A DNA stretch of 64,000 nt, from assembly GCA_000231825.2 (NCBI GenBank), contig JH720315.1:207645-271644 (forward strand), written 5' to 3'. Below, piece after piece: positions 25,580-38,699 of the stretch. The stretch comes from Tetrahymena elliotti 4EA. Taxonomy: Eukaryota > Ciliophora > Oligohymenophorea > Hymenostomatida > Tetrahymenidae. The translations under genes were made by a program, and so were the position numbers. How positions within the stretch are numbered: position 1 is the first letter of the stretch; the number at the start of each line of letters is the position of its first letter. The notes beneath the pieces are model-generated. The model had not been told where the DNA came from and did no database searches. It saw only the letters and a list, made by a program, of their open reading frames with translations.

Positions 25580-27750
25580 TCAATTTAAGTGACACTTTTA
25601 GATGGATGATAATATTTTTTTATCTAGACCACTTAAATCTCCTTAAGTAGAACATCTTGATAAAAACTATTGTATTTAATACTCTTAAAATTTTTATGAT
25701 TAAGAAATAGCAAATTGTACTTCATAGTGACTCAATTTTTAATCTTTTTCTTTATAATCAAAATAAATAAATAAAATTGTTTTTATGATAAGCTTACCTA
25801 TATCATCTAAATTAATGTCTTTACCTCTTAAATTCAATTCTAAAAAACTATTTGAGCATCCTATGAGGTGCATTGCTGCTAACTAATCTTTTGTTAATAT
25901 CATCATGACAGCTTTTTTCAATAAGATAATGTCAGATACAAAATTTAAAATATTTAAATCTTTTTTTATCTAGTATTGAATCTTTTATAATTTTAAGCCT
26001 TTCAGATCTAATTTCAAATTTTTTTTGAAGGAGCTTTAATATAAATGAAAAAATGTATAAGTAATTAGTTTTTTAAAAATATTAATTACTGCTTTTCAAA
26101 AATGTTGTTTTTCATATTATTTGAACAATTTGCATTTTAAATTGATTAAAAATGTTTAATTAAGTCTTCCCTTTAATTATCATTTAGATTATAATCATTA
26201 TCTTTGCCTGAAATAAACGTTTAATTAATTTATTTATTAAAACCAGATTTTATTAAAGTAAAATTTTAAGGAGATATTGAATAGAAGAAATCTCTTTAAA
26301 CAGGCTTATTCTAGAAATTAACTTCTCCTGACATGATAGAATCAGCATCAGTGATAAAATTTGATTTTAATAGGTTTACGTTATTTATTGGCCCTTAAAA
26401 TATATTATTTTATTCAATATTTATTTAAGGAATACATTAGGTTCCTATTTTTTAACTACAACTCTATGGCAGAAATAAGTTATTTTACTTGCTTGAGATT
26501 GATTCATAATCTTTATTTTATTCCGCAGATTATTTTCTCTAAATTTAACTATTTGGAATTGATACTAGGGGTAAATTATTTGTATTTTGACTTTCTTAAT
26601 GATGGAATGACTTTTTTTCTTCAAAATCCTACTATCTCTCTAAGTTTGATGATACTTCTTCCTGAATTTACAAGGGAGGCTTTTTAGTCCTTAAAATCTA
26701 CAAATAATTATCTTAGTATATATTTTTTAAAAACAGCATCAAAAAGTCTTTATTAATTGAGTTCTATGACACAATTCTACCTAAAATTCCAGAAAACATC
26801 AAAAGAGTAAATATACTATTCACTAGTGCAAAAACTTAGGGTAAGGTAGGATATTAAATTTGAATTTATTAAATGATTTCATCTACAAAAATTAAACAAA
26901 CGCTATATGCACCACCTCCTATATTTTTAAGAGCATACTATCTATCATAGCTTAAATCCTGTTAAATATATTGAATAGGAGAATAAAAACTTTATTATGT
27001 TTAAACAACTAAGCCTTATTTGATAGAAGTATTTTAATTCTGAGTTTTTAATTATGTTATTATTGACTAACTAGCTATAGTATATACATATGCATTTCTA
27101 TAGTTCGCCTCCATTCTTTAAGAAGTTGTATTATACTGAGACGTGTACAATTTGAATCTTAAAACAGAATTTATTCCATTAACCATGTTGTCTATATCGC
27201 TTTGTTCAGCACAATTATCTGGGACAAATGTTTTTAAAGAATCTATGTCTCTGCATCCATAAGTAAGAATTTATACTGATGATTTGATATTCTGATTAGT
27301 GTTAAGAGATAGTGTATAGTTTTATACGCTTGAGAAATCTAAACATTTAAATCCTAAAAGATTAGAATCAGTGCAGTTAATAACAGAAAGTGGAATAAAT
27401 TAATTGTCATTAGGAGAACTATAAAAGAAGAAGGCTAAATAAACTAAATATGTTTTGTCTGGTGAGAGTTATTAAGCATTAGCATTGGTTCCATATTCAA
27501 ATCTAAATCCAACTAATTCGTTTTTAAGGGGTACTTCTATTAAATCATCATTAATGAAGCTTTAAGATCTAAAGGTAGGCTCAATTTAATTATTAGCATA
27601 TTATTAGATTATGTAAACAAAGTATGATATGGTTATTATTAAAATGCTAAGGGAAAGCATAACTCCAAATAATGTACCTCTTTTGGTCTAGTAATTCCCT
27701 GTATTAAATGAAAAATGAGTAGAAAAAAAATCAAATTTAGAATAGATCAT
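25580..27750 (-). CDS. Family paralogue C: two-pass membrane protein, about 693 aa
   Basis: Starts MIYSKFDFFSTHFSFNTGN at 27750. TKRGTLFG precedes membrane segment 1 (SLSILIITISYFVYII). Then come FRSQSFINDD, the four conserved cysteines (INCT, FKCLDFS, YGCRDID, DNCAEQ) and TSQYNTTSQ. Membrane segment 2 is LVNSIFTLLMFSGILGR. The tail is long and polar, and the C-terminal module KKDLNILNFVSDIILLKKAV is present. The last intron (25744-25797, phase 1) and the final exon (HYEVQFAISQ, ending KCHLN and TGA) match the other copies. In the tail near 26100 the frame changes. A very short intron (about 35-38 nt, from GTTCAAAT to AAAAG or CAG) would restore it; a frameshift is the alternative. The closest relative in the window is D. 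Confidence 0.8.
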
Positions 27751-29903
27751 TTTTGTTAAAATTGTGAACAATGCTAAGCTTTTAAGAGCTCTTTTACAGT
27801 TTTATTGAGTATTCTTTTTGATCAAAAAATTACTACAATTTAATTAATTTTTAAAAGTAAATGAATTAATTAAGCAAAATTAATTTATTTACCTATTCAT
27901 TTACAAATAAGTTGTTTTAAAAACTATGTTTTTCTTAATTTTTAAAAGCAAAAATAATTCAAACAATTCTATGAATTTAGAATAGTTTATTCTAACAGAA
28001 AAAACAACTTGTTATTTAAATTTGTTAAATATTTATTAGGTGATAAAAAGATATTATCAGATAAGAAAGTTTATTTTTAGATAAAAAAAAGTCAACATTT
28101 TTTTAGTCGCTTTAGAAATATTTTTGCTTAAAATTAATAAATTAAAGAAATATGATGTTTAATTTGTTTGAATTATTGATTGTCTTTCTATTTTAAAAAG
28201 AATGCTAATGATAACCTATGTTAAATTTATTTAAAAATATGCTTGCATCCTCCATAAATATATTTTAAAATGATAATAGAAATAAAATTTCTTTTTTTTA
28301 ATTTGATTCATTTTATTAATTGTTCTTACTTAAAAAATAGGTTTGCATTCTCCCTAAAAATATTTAAAATGGTAATATGAATAAAAAATTATTTTTATTT
28401 AATTTGATTCACTTTATTACTTGTTCGTTCATACTGAATAAATATCTCAGATCCACAAAATTAAATGATAAAATAGCAAATAGAATTTTAAAATGAATAT
28501 TAAATATATTAAACTATTGATAAAAATAATTCTAATATGAATTGTTTTGGTATATTATAGTGATAGTAAATTTTGAATAGATTGACAAAAAACACATATT
28601 AATAAATTTATCACTTCTCAATTAAACTTTTAATTTTAATTTCTAATTCCTAAATTTACTACTCTTATTATTTTAAAAATTATATTAATTTTGGCCAGTT
28701 TTCTATTAACTATTTTTCATCCTAAACATTTTATTATATATTAAAATTTTACTTATTCGCATCCATCATCTATCCATTATTGATAGATTAAAACTAAATA
28801 ATGTTATTTGCAGGAAAAAACTGAAAACTATTAAGATTATTGAACATTTATTGCAAAGTATTTTAATTTGGAAAAATATTGCTTGCTTGTGTATCATTTT
28901 AATTGCTTACATTTCTTGAAGGATTAATATCACTTACTTCATTGCTTTCTTACTTTTTTGGTTTATGAATTGTATCAATTTCACTCATAATTTATTATTA
29001 CGAAGAGAAAAATCTTATGCTATCAACCGGTTCAAGTAATAAAGCCTTTTTACTTTGCTTTATGTTTTAATTTTAATGATAAGCTGAAAGCATTTCTCTT
29101 TCTTTTTGTATGGATGTCATTTTTGTTGTAAAAGTTCTTTCCTTCTTAGTATATTTTGTTTACAAAATTCCTTTATTGATATGAAATTGATATTTTTAAC
29201 AAATTATAATAATTTATGTGTGATACATCTCAAATAAACAAAACATTAAATACTCCTTAAATTAAAAAAATACTATGTATTAATAAATATTTTACTTTAA
29301 TAAAAAAAAGTCAATCCACTAATTAATTCAATTTACTCTTTTTTCTTAAAAACTAAAATACTATTATAATAATTTATATTAAGTTATTAAACTAAATTTC
29401 TAGAAAGGAAATTCAGTTTAATTCAAAATAAAAAAAAATAAATAAATTAACTTTAAAAAATATATTCTAAGTTTTAAACAAAAACAAAAAATAATCAACT
29501 AAAAAAAACAAAGGTTTAATATGATATCTGTCAATATATTAATAGCTTTCTTTAAATACTTTTTTCTTTAAGGATATCATTTTTAATTTCTGATACTACC
29601 TATCCTCATCATTTTTGACTCCATTTATATTGTGAAAAAATATTAAAAAATTTCATTAACTAAAATAATTGTTTTTAATATTTTATTAAAAGTTTTCTTT
29701 TACAATTTTTTTTAATTAATTTAGTTATTTTTACTGTATATTTATTTTATTAATCATGCAGAAGTTTTGGATTTTTTTCTAAAAAAGGTAAAAAAAATAA
29801 TACTGAAAAACTTTTTACACATGCTTTATAATTAATTATTAAAGTTGACTATTTCTGTTTTGAGCTATCATCAATTACTAATAAATTTAAATTAATGAGC
29901 TAT
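27751..29903. other. AT-rich spacer between C and D, with a tandem duplication
   Basis: 2.1 kb with no coding frame. It contains a diverged tandem duplication of ~95 bp at 28231-28426, annotated separately. Confidence 0.6.
28231..28426. repeat. Tandem duplication, two ~95-bp copies
   Basis: Copy 1 (28231-28325) and copy 2 (28331-28426) both run from a TAAAAAATA-type start through TTGCATYCTCC, AAAATGRTAATA and TTTAATTTGATTCA to TTGTTC. They differ at scattered bases and small indels, so the duplication is not recent. It lies in the spacer upstream of paralogue C. Confidence 0.75.
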
Positions 29904-32056
29904 TCAAAATTTATGACATTTTTTGATTGAAGACAGAATTCTTTGATCTATTGTATTTGTGTCGATATTTTGATTTGTTCTTCGTAAGAAATTATCAATA
30001 TATTATTGTTAAAATTTATTTGAATATAGAATTGCATATTGCATTTCATAGTGACTTATCTGTTTACTTTTTTCTTAAATACAAAAATTAAATATTAACT
30101 GTTTGCTCTTAGTAATTAAATATTTTTACCTAGTTCATCTAGCTAAAGTTTAGGGCTAATTAAATTGATATCTAAAAAATCTGATGAGCACCCAACTATC
30201 TAAAGTGCTGCTAATTGATCTGGAGATAATATCATCATGATAGCTTTTTTTAAGAATATGATATCCTTGACAAAATTTAAAATGTTGAGATCTTTTTTTA
30301 TTTAAAATTATATTTTTTGCAGTTATATTTGATCTAAGTCTTAGATTTATTCTTTTTTCAGATAACTTTGTTAAAAAATGAATATTAAATTTAAATTATA
30401 TTATAAAAAAATATTTTACTTGTTGTTAAAAATAGTATTAAATAAAGTTTATGAAGAATTACTATTTTTAAAGCTTTAGATATCTTAATTTTTTTGTTTA
30501 TCTATTTGAATCTTTTCTTTTTTAGTTTATATTTATTGTGAAAAAGTCTTCCTTATGATGAAATTTGTTTTTATAAAGCTAGGATTGTAAGATATTGAAG
30601 GGGATACAGACTCTCTTTAACCATTCTTTTATTAGTAGCCTTTTCCATCTTAAATAATAGAATCAACTTCCTCGGAGTATGTATTTGCTAATGAATTTTA
30701 TTTATCTTAATTATGTTAATCAGTCATTTAAACCGTAAGATCTTAAGTAGCATATAAATTATTTGTTCTTTTTAAATTATTTAGCATTCTTAATTAGTTA
30801 TCTATGTTATTTTATGATTCAAACTCTTTTACGGTTTTGGATTTACTTATAAGAGCTGGGATAAATATACTTGGTGCATTTTAATCTTTTTCTTGACAGT
30901 CATTTTAATCTTTTTCAGTTTACTGTTTCTATTCTACATCATTAATTTAATCAGAATTCTTTAAAGAGGTAATTTGTTATCCTTAATTATAAATACTCTT
31001 TGTTATTTATAAATAACTTTCTTAGTATATATTCTTTAAGAAAAGCATAAGAAAATCTTTTTAAATTGAACTTTGTGAGACCATCCTTCCAAAAATTCCT
31101 AAAAGCATCATCAATGTAAATATACTATTTACTAGAGCAAATACTTAAGGTAATGTGGGATACTATATTTATATTTGTTAAACTATTTCATCAACTAACA
31201 ACAGAGCTACATTATATGCACCAGCTCCTACATGATTAAGTGCGTATTGTCTATCATAGCTTAGATCTTATTGCGTGTATTAAATTGGAGAAGAGAAAGT
31301 GGATTAAGATTAAACGATCAACCCTTCTTTTATTGAAGTATTTTATTACTATGTCTTTAATTATGTGATTATTGACTAGCTTGCAATTGTATAAACATAA
31401 GCATTTCTATAATTAATTTATACTTTTTGAGAAGTTGTATTATATTATGACGTATATAGTTTGAATCTTAATACTGAATTTACACCATTAATCATATTAT
31501 CTATTTCAGTTTATTCAGCACAATTATCTGGTACTGAAGTTTTTAAAGTATCAATATCAAGACAACCATAAGTTAGAATCTGAATAGAAGATTTTTAGTT
31601 TTGTTTTGTGTCTAATGATAAAGTATAATTTGATATCTTACTAAAGTCTAGGCACTTAAATCCTAATAGATCTGAATTAGTGCAATCAATCACATCTAGA
31701 GGAATGAATTAATTATTGTCTGGAGACGCATAAAAATAGAAAGCTAAGTAAACTAAATAAGTTTTATTTTTTTGTAGCTCTTGTTAATTTTAATTACCAT
31801 ATTCAAATCTAAAGCCAACTAAATCACTATTCATAGGAACTTCTATTAAATCATTGTTTATAAAACTTTATGATCTAAAGACGGGCTCTATTTGATTAGT
31901 AATGTATTATTAAATTATGTATATGAAGTAAGACATTGTAATTATAAACACTCCCAATGAGAGTATAGTACCAAATAGAGTTCCTCTTTTATTTTAATGG
32001 TTGCCAGTATTAAAAGAGAAGTGGGAAGAAAATAAATCTAACTTAGAATAAAGCAT
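29904..32056 (-). CDS. Family paralogue D: two-pass membrane protein, 698 aa
   Basis: Exons 32056-30130 and 30073-29904 join in frame to 698 residues (an in-frame ATG directly upstream would add one Met). It starts MLYSKLDLFSSHFSFNTGN. NKRGTLFG precedes membrane segment 1 (ILSLGVFIITMSYFIYII). FRSQSFINND, cysteines in IDCT, FKCLDFS, YGCLDID and DNCAEQ, and TSQYNTTSQ follow. Membrane segment 2 is LVNSIFTLMMLLGIFGR. The tail is Gln/Ser/Lys rich and ends in KKDLNILNFVKDIIFLKKAI. The final phase-1 intron is 56 nt (30074-30129), and the last exon opens with the HYEMQYAI block. It lacks the tail intron seen in A and E. The gene is head-to-head with E across 2.6 kb. Confidence 0.86.
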
Positions 32057-34633
32057 CATTAATTTTGAAATCTTTTATACAACAGAATAATTACTTTTTA
32101 ATATTCTGAAAGAACTTCTACTATTTATAGAAAAATCTTTATATTTATTGATATATTAATTATAAATTTGTTGATTAGGATTTGTTATTCTTTTTGTTTT
32201 TTAATTGATATTAAAATAAGCATTGTCTCCTTTTTTCTAAAACAAGCCAAATTCTTAATTATCCTTTACCACTTAATTTTATAAATCCATTATTTTAAGA
32301 AAGATTAAAGATAGATGATAAAATATAACTAGAAAATATTTATCATTGATTAGATTTTAGTTAATAGAAAATTACAAAAAACTAGAAAAAAGAGCTTGTT
32401 TTTACACTAAAATTGAAGAGTTACTATCTAAGTGTTAGAAGTTGATATTATTTAAATATAAATTCATATATTAATTAATTCTTATCTTTTATAAGGATAG
32501 AAGATACTTAATGCTACTTAATAAAATATGTAAATCATTTTTTTTATGTAATCTTTCTTTTTATTATACGATGTTGCTTTTAGAAAGAATATTTAATAAG
32601 CATGTTTATGTAGATTTCATTGATTTATAGTTTGAATATTAAATAATAGAATTTTTTTAATAGAAAACAAATAAAAATTATTTTAAAAAGCATCGAAAAA
32701 ATTCATTTGAATTGGTTTAAGTAAAAAGAACTAAGAAAAATCACATTTTGAAACATAAATGCAATAATTTTGTTAAAATAAAATATTATCGTACTTTTGT
32801 TTTTTTTTTATAAATAAAAATCTAGGTTATTCCTAATATGAGTGTTTTAAATCATAACATATTTCAAAAAATAATTTTCTTTATTTTTATTTTCTTTTCC
32901 CAAAATATTTTTGTGATGTAAAATTAGAGATTTAACCAATTTTTGAGCCAAACTAAATTTTGAAAACCAAAATGAAATCTATTATCTTTAATTAAACTAA
33001 AAAAATATATACATTAATTTTTTTAAAAAGAAATATATATGAGAATATATTTTTCTTCAATATATTTTCTTAAATTTTACTAATTATTTGAGATAATAAA
33101 AGATAATTTTTAACAATAAATATTACTGAGCAATAGGTTCTCATTTGTTTTCAAACTAAACAAAATCTTTATAAATACTTTTTATTTAAATTATTTACAC
33201 AACTAAGTTACTTTCTTTTTTGTTTGAATAACAATACTAATTCTAATTTTATTAAAATTTCTTTTGTTTTTAAGAAAAATTTTACTCAACTTTTAAATTC
33301 TGTTTTAGAAATTTGATTAATAGTCTTTATTTACAATAAAAAGAATTATTAAATATTTACATTAAAAAATAATTGAAGGAATTAAAATTGAAAATTATCT
33401 GTTAGTTATCAATCTCCACTTAACTTGAAGATTAAGACTACATATTTTTTCACAATTATCATGAAATTGCTAAATATTTAAAACACCTTTTTATCTTCAA
33501 AGTTATTAACAATTTTGCGCTAAAATATTTAATTTAAAATATTGCTGGCTTTAAAACATTTAAAAACTAATTAATTATTTTTATTGTATTTTATTATTAA
33601 TAATACATAAATAAATAGAATTAAGTAGGGTGTATGTAAACTTTTATTTCTTAAAATTTTCTAAGAAGGTAAAAGTCAATTTTTTTTCAATATAAAATAT
33701 ATTTGATAAAATATAAGATGAATACTCTGTTCATTTTAAATAACCAATATATTATTAATTAGGATGATTCATTAAATTTAAGTGTAACAATACAAAATAT
33801 TGAAAAATATTTAAATAGAAGAATATAGAACATAATTAAGCAAAAGGACTACCAAATAGGTACTTTTTTTTTTCTCAACTGATATTGAGAAAATTTAAAA
33901 TTAATTTATCTTTTGTTTAGCTAAATTTCAAAATTCTTATTCAAATAAAAGGCTAAAAATATGCTTTAAAACAAATAAAACATTAAATGTATTTTTTTGA
34001 TATAAAGAAGAATTAAATACTTCACAAAAGCTTTATTCATATCAAATAATTTATTATGATGAGTATTAAAAAATACTATACTAAATAATAAGAAATAACT
34101 CTTTTTATGATGTATTGTTATCTTCAAAGTTTTATTAGTAGAGTTTATACTTATTCTTTGAATTGTATGGTAAATTTCTATGATTTACTTTTTTTTATAT
34201 TTAAGTTAATAATTTAACGAACAAAATTAAGAAGAAAAATAAGTAAATAAACTTTATTTTGTCAACACTAATATAATAAAAAAATGATAAATAAAACTAA
34301 TAAGAAATAACTTCTTTTAAGGATAATCTTTTATCTGGAGTTTTCTTGGCAGATTTTAAGCTTTTTTTTTTTAATTTACATGGTTATAATTATCTATTTA
34401 AGATTATTTATTTATTCATTAATAACAAACCAAAAGGTATAAAGTAAATTAGTACATTAATTAAATAACAAATCAATAATTGGCTTAATCGATAAAGTAA
34501 TAATAAATTAATTAAGAAAAAAATAAAGGTTGGCTAGTAAAAAGAATAAAAAAAAAAATACTTTTGTTTAACAAATTACTAATTAAATTAGCTTACAAGT
34601 AAGAAAAAAAGATAGGAACAAATAAAAGAACAA
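32057..34633. other. AT-rich divergent intergenic region (D / E)
   Basis: 2.6 kb between the start codons of paralogues D (minus) and E (plus). No reading frame of gene-like composition was recognised. It must contain the promoters of both. Confidence 0.6.
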
Positions 34634-37172
34634 ATGGTGTACTAAAAGTTAGATTTATTCTCTTCTCAATTTTAATTTAATCTTGGAAATTAGCAGACAA
34701 AGAAAGCTACGCTGTTTGGTAGTCTTTTGTCAATAATAGTTGTAACAATAACACTTACTTATTTTGTTTATATGATAAATTAGTACGCAACTAATTAGTT
34801 GTAGCCAAGTTTTAGATAGTAAAGTTTTGTAACAGAATAAAATATTGAGCTTGAGGTTGATAAAAATTTAATAGGATATAAATTTCATTATGGGTTACCC
34901 ACTCTGAATAATTAGACTTATTTTGTTGTGATTGCATTTTTTACTCAAAAGATTAACAATAACAGCACTTCTTACCCATTAAATATTATTGAGTGTACAC
35001 ATCCTAGCATGGTTGGTTATTAGTGCCTTGATTTCTCTTAAGTACCTTACAATAAAATGAATTTTGATTCTAGAAATAATATTCAATCTTAGATAAGAAT
35101 TTTCACCTATGGATGCAGGGATATTGATTATGTTAAGACGAAACAAGGAAATAATTGCGCGAGCCAGTAAGAAATAGATAACTAGATAAATCATTTTAGT
35201 TCCAGTATTAGTTTGAAATTATTTACCTCTTAGTATAATTCTTCATCTCAGGAGATGCAAGAAAACTATAGAAACCTTGGCATGCCAACAAACTCCAATC
35301 AGAATGTTATTAGCTAAATAAAGGCATAAAAGTAACTAACAACTGTAAAGTCGGGGATAATAATTTAATCTTCTACAACTAAAGTTTCTCCTATTTCATA
35401 TGACTAACAGACACTCACACTTGATAGATCAGATACTATGAAACAAAGTGGAATAAATAGTTTCAATATGATTTACTTTTACTTGGATGAGATTGTTTAT
35501 GAAACAGACATCTAATACCTCACCCTACCTGCAGTTTTGGCTTCAATAAATAGTATATTTAGTCTTTTGATGATTTTAGGCTATCTTGGGAGATCTGTTT
35601 CATCTATTTACATTCAAAAAGATTTTTTCATGCTTTTCTTAAAGAATTTATTTCTCGAAGATTACTTTTAGATTTTAAAATCAAATAACTTACACTAGGA
35701 ATCATCTTCTTAGTAAAAGTAACAAATGGAAGAAATAGAAATTTAATCAAATATAAATGAAAACGAATTTAAAATCGATGTTGAGAGAGAAGAAAATATG
35801 CTAGAATGTACAATTATTCCAGAATTTAGTAATAAACCAAAAATCTCTTTAGATCTTAAAAAGACAAATACATTGAATCAATATAATATTAGTAGAGGGA
35901 TTTCTCTTAACACTTCTCTTTCATAAAAAAAATAAGATAAAAATCAAATAAATATTTATGAAGGTAAATTTTCTGCCTGTGATGATAATGTATTCATTCC
36001 AGAATCACCTGCCCTTCAGCAAATAAACCCTAAAAGCTTTAATTTGAATATGTTCTCTGATTCTGTTTTATAATCATCAACTTAAAAAATTTAGGATACA
36101 CAATCTAAGCAGCAAAGTCCGAAATCTCTATTAAAACCAAGCTAAATTTAATCTAACTTCAAAAAGGAATCCTTAAAATAATCAAGTCTCATAAAAGAAG
36201 GTGTAAAAATATAAACGTAATCTAGTTCATCTAATTCGAATGAATTTGAGTTTGTGGCTAAGAAACTTCAAGCGATTCAAGATTAAAAAATATCTTCAAA
36301 AATTTAACAAATTGCCTCTAAATTTGTTTGGTAATTCTTAATTTTTTGATTGTTATTTTCTTCATAAAGAATAAAAATTTTGCATCAAACTAATAAACAT
36401 TTCGCATAAGAAAAAGCATATTTCTTAATATTTCTTTTTGAAAAATTATCAAATTTATAGCTATCAAAGAATAAGTTTTCCTTTTTCAATTAAGGTTGAG
36501 TTTTTTAACGAGGAAGTCTGTCTTAAATCAATTAGATAGAACCTATTTTAACTTAAAATAGGGATTTAATTTCATATATATACTATTTTTTTTATTCAGC
36601 AATAAATTTCACTTTTAGAATTGATGCATTCAAAATTTTTATTTAGGAAAATGCAATTTGTTTAAAATTTTCAATTTTTTAAGCAAAAATTAATGATTTG
36701 ATTTTAAGTTTCTGCAGAAACAAAAAGGCATCATTTATTAAAGGATTAGACAGATAAAAGCAAGAGCTAATTGAAAAATAGGTTATGCAGGATTTAGATA
36801 TATTAAATTTTATTAAAGACATTATGTTTTTAAAGAAAGCAATCATGCTTATTTTGACAAAAGATCAGTATGCCGCTGTTTCGCTTATTGGTTTATCATC
36901 TTAATTTTTTGATTTAAATCAGACTAACTTTAACATAAATTAAACATAATTAGGTAAAACATTATTTTTTTAAGTATCTTTTCTAAATTTTTTCTTTTTT
37001 GAAAGAAAATAATTTTAGTCCTTATGAAGGATAGTTCATTATAGCTTAATCTAATGAGCTTCAATAACAATATCTTAAAAATTTTTTGGTCAGGTGTTCT
37101 TATGGATCAGGAGAAATGAGTAATCTAGATAAAAGAATATTTTAGTCGCTAAAAAGAATATGCTGTTAATGA
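34634..37172 (+). CDS. Family paralogue E: two-pass membrane protein, 751 aa
   Basis: Exons 34634-36330, 36562-36953 and 37006-37172 join in frame to 751 residues. It starts MVYQKLDLFSSQFQFNLGN. TKKATLFG precedes membrane segment 1 (LLSIIVVTITLTYFVYMI). The ectodomain has FRQQSFVTE, cysteines in IECT, YQCLDFS, YGCRDID and NCASQ, and TSQYNSSSQ. Membrane segment 2 is SINSIFSLLMILGYLGR. The tail (~350 residues) is Ser/Gln/Lys rich. The 231-nt intron at 36331-36561 lies where A also has one. The C-terminal module reads QDLDILNFIKDIMFLKKAI. The final phase-1 intron (36954-37005) and last exon (YEGQFIIAQ, SYGSGEMSNLDKRIF) complete the family pattern. It is the only copy on the plus strand and has the longest tail. 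Confidence 0.86.
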
Positions 37173-37945
37173 AATAAATAGCTGATCAAATTTTGTGTTA
37201 GAATTACTTAATAACATCAATTGAATTGAAAAAGTAAATAAATATTCTCAAAATATTAAAAATTAACATAAAAAATTCACATAAATTTTCCATTAAATTA
37301 TAAAATCTATTTTATATGAGAATATTCTAACTCATATTATTTATTTATTTATTTGTTTGTTTGAAGAAAATCTTCAGAGTACTTATCTATCATAAAATGC
37401 GAATAAACCACTCGAATAGTCTAATTTATTTAGTTTTATTAACTCTTAAGCTTACTTCAAATTATGTACTAAAAAAGATGAATTAATCTGTATTAATTTT
37501 CGTTTATTGATTTTCTTTTATCAAAACTAGAAAATTTAATGTAAATTTGATTTTCCTCTAAAATTTTTAGTTGTTCTTTGTATTTTTTTACAATTAATAA
37601 GTTAACTTATTTGTCTATTTATTTCTTTCATTTTTTGATTGTTTGATTCATTAATACATATTTTAAGAATATATCAAAAGCAAAGTCGAATTTGATTTAT
37701 TTTATGAATTTTTAACCATAAAAAAATAAAAGATATTCATGCTTTTATTTAAGTTAGTACTTACAAATACAAGCAAACGTTTTCTATTTTATTTTACAAA
37801 TTTGTATGTAAAATAGTGTAAATTATCCCTAAAATAAGCAATTATTTATTCTAAGCAAAATTTTTGTAATCTTTTATGACATTTGAAAATAAATGTTACA
37901 TTTTAAATAATATTAAACTAAATTTCAAGTTACTTATTCTCAAGA

Positions 37946-37981
<36 letters not shown>

Positions 37982-38309
37982 ATGATTTTTATTTGATATT
38001 AATTAAAAGTTTTTAAAAATATTTTTAAGAGAGAAAATTTATGATAATATCCATTTAAAAAAAGAGAAGAAGGCTTTTATTTTTAAAATAAATAGATTAT
38101 AAGATTTGTTCAAAAAATATTATAAATGAAAAATAAACTTAATTTATGATACTGTTAGTTATCTATTTTCCATTAAAAATCAATCCTTGAGAGTAAAAAA
38201 TAAAAAATAGATAAAAAATATATGCTTATTTAATAAATAATTCATAGATTTCTTAATTATTCTTTTAACTTTTTGAATTCCTTTTAATTTTTAAATTTTA
38301 GCTAGAAAA
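37173..38309. other. AT-rich spacer with (ATT)n microsatellite
   Basis: 1.1 kb between paralogue E and the thioredoxin gene. It contains about ten ATT units at 37949-37980. No gene was seen. Confidence 0.6.
37949..37980. repeat. (ATT)n microsatellite
   Basis: An uninterrupted run of about ten TAT/ATT trinucleotides in noncoding sequence. Confidence 0.9.
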
Positions 38310-38699
38310 ATGAATTATGATCCAGATGATGATGAAATTGATGTCTTTTTAGATAGCAGAGACTTTGCAAAAAAAGTATTAAATTATCAAGGGGTGACAG
38401 TGGTAGAATTTTATGCTACCTGGTGCCCTCCTTGTTGTTAGTTTTAATTGATTAAAAAAGAATATCTTCCTCTACGAAAAAATAGAAATTATTATAATTG
38501 GTATAAAATTGATATAGAAAAAAACTTAGAATTTGCAAAAGGCTTCGAGTTAGAAGGAGTTCCTTCTGTGTTCTTATTTTATAAAGGTTAAATTATTGAC
38601 CGTTTTGTAGGTCTTGATCTAAAAGGTTTTGATCGCATAAAATAAACAGCATTATAATTAGTAACATAGCCAATCCATAGCAAGAACTCTTTCGAATGA
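38310..38699 (+). CDS. Thioredoxin-domain protein with WCPPC active site, 129 aa
   Basis: A single frame of 129 codons. After an acidic N-terminus (MNYDPDDDEIDVF) the thioredoxin fold is clear: VTVVEFYATWCPPC (active-site Cys39 and Cys42), YKIDIEKNLEFAKGFE, then the cis-Pro loop GVPSVFLFYKGQII and FVGLD. The length and lack of signal peptide indicate a soluble cytosolic protein. The active site is CPPC, not the CGPC of classical thioredoxin, which shifts redox potential and is common in thioredoxin-like and TlpA-like proteins. Both catalytic cysteines are present, so oxidoreductase activity is expected. No intron. Confidence 0.92.

Noticed and set aside
26361..26687. Plus-strand ORF of 108 codons
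   Set aside because: It is antisense to the polar tail of paralogue C.
29025..29050. GGTTCAAGT motif resembling a tRNA B box
   Set aside because: No A box, acceptor stem or anticodon arm could be found at the right distances.
34979..35194. Minus-strand ORF within paralogue E
   Set aside because: It is a shadow of the conserved ectodomain on the plus strand.
37949..37980. Possible CRISPR-like repeat array
   Set aside because: It is a plain trinucleotide microsatellite with no spacers.
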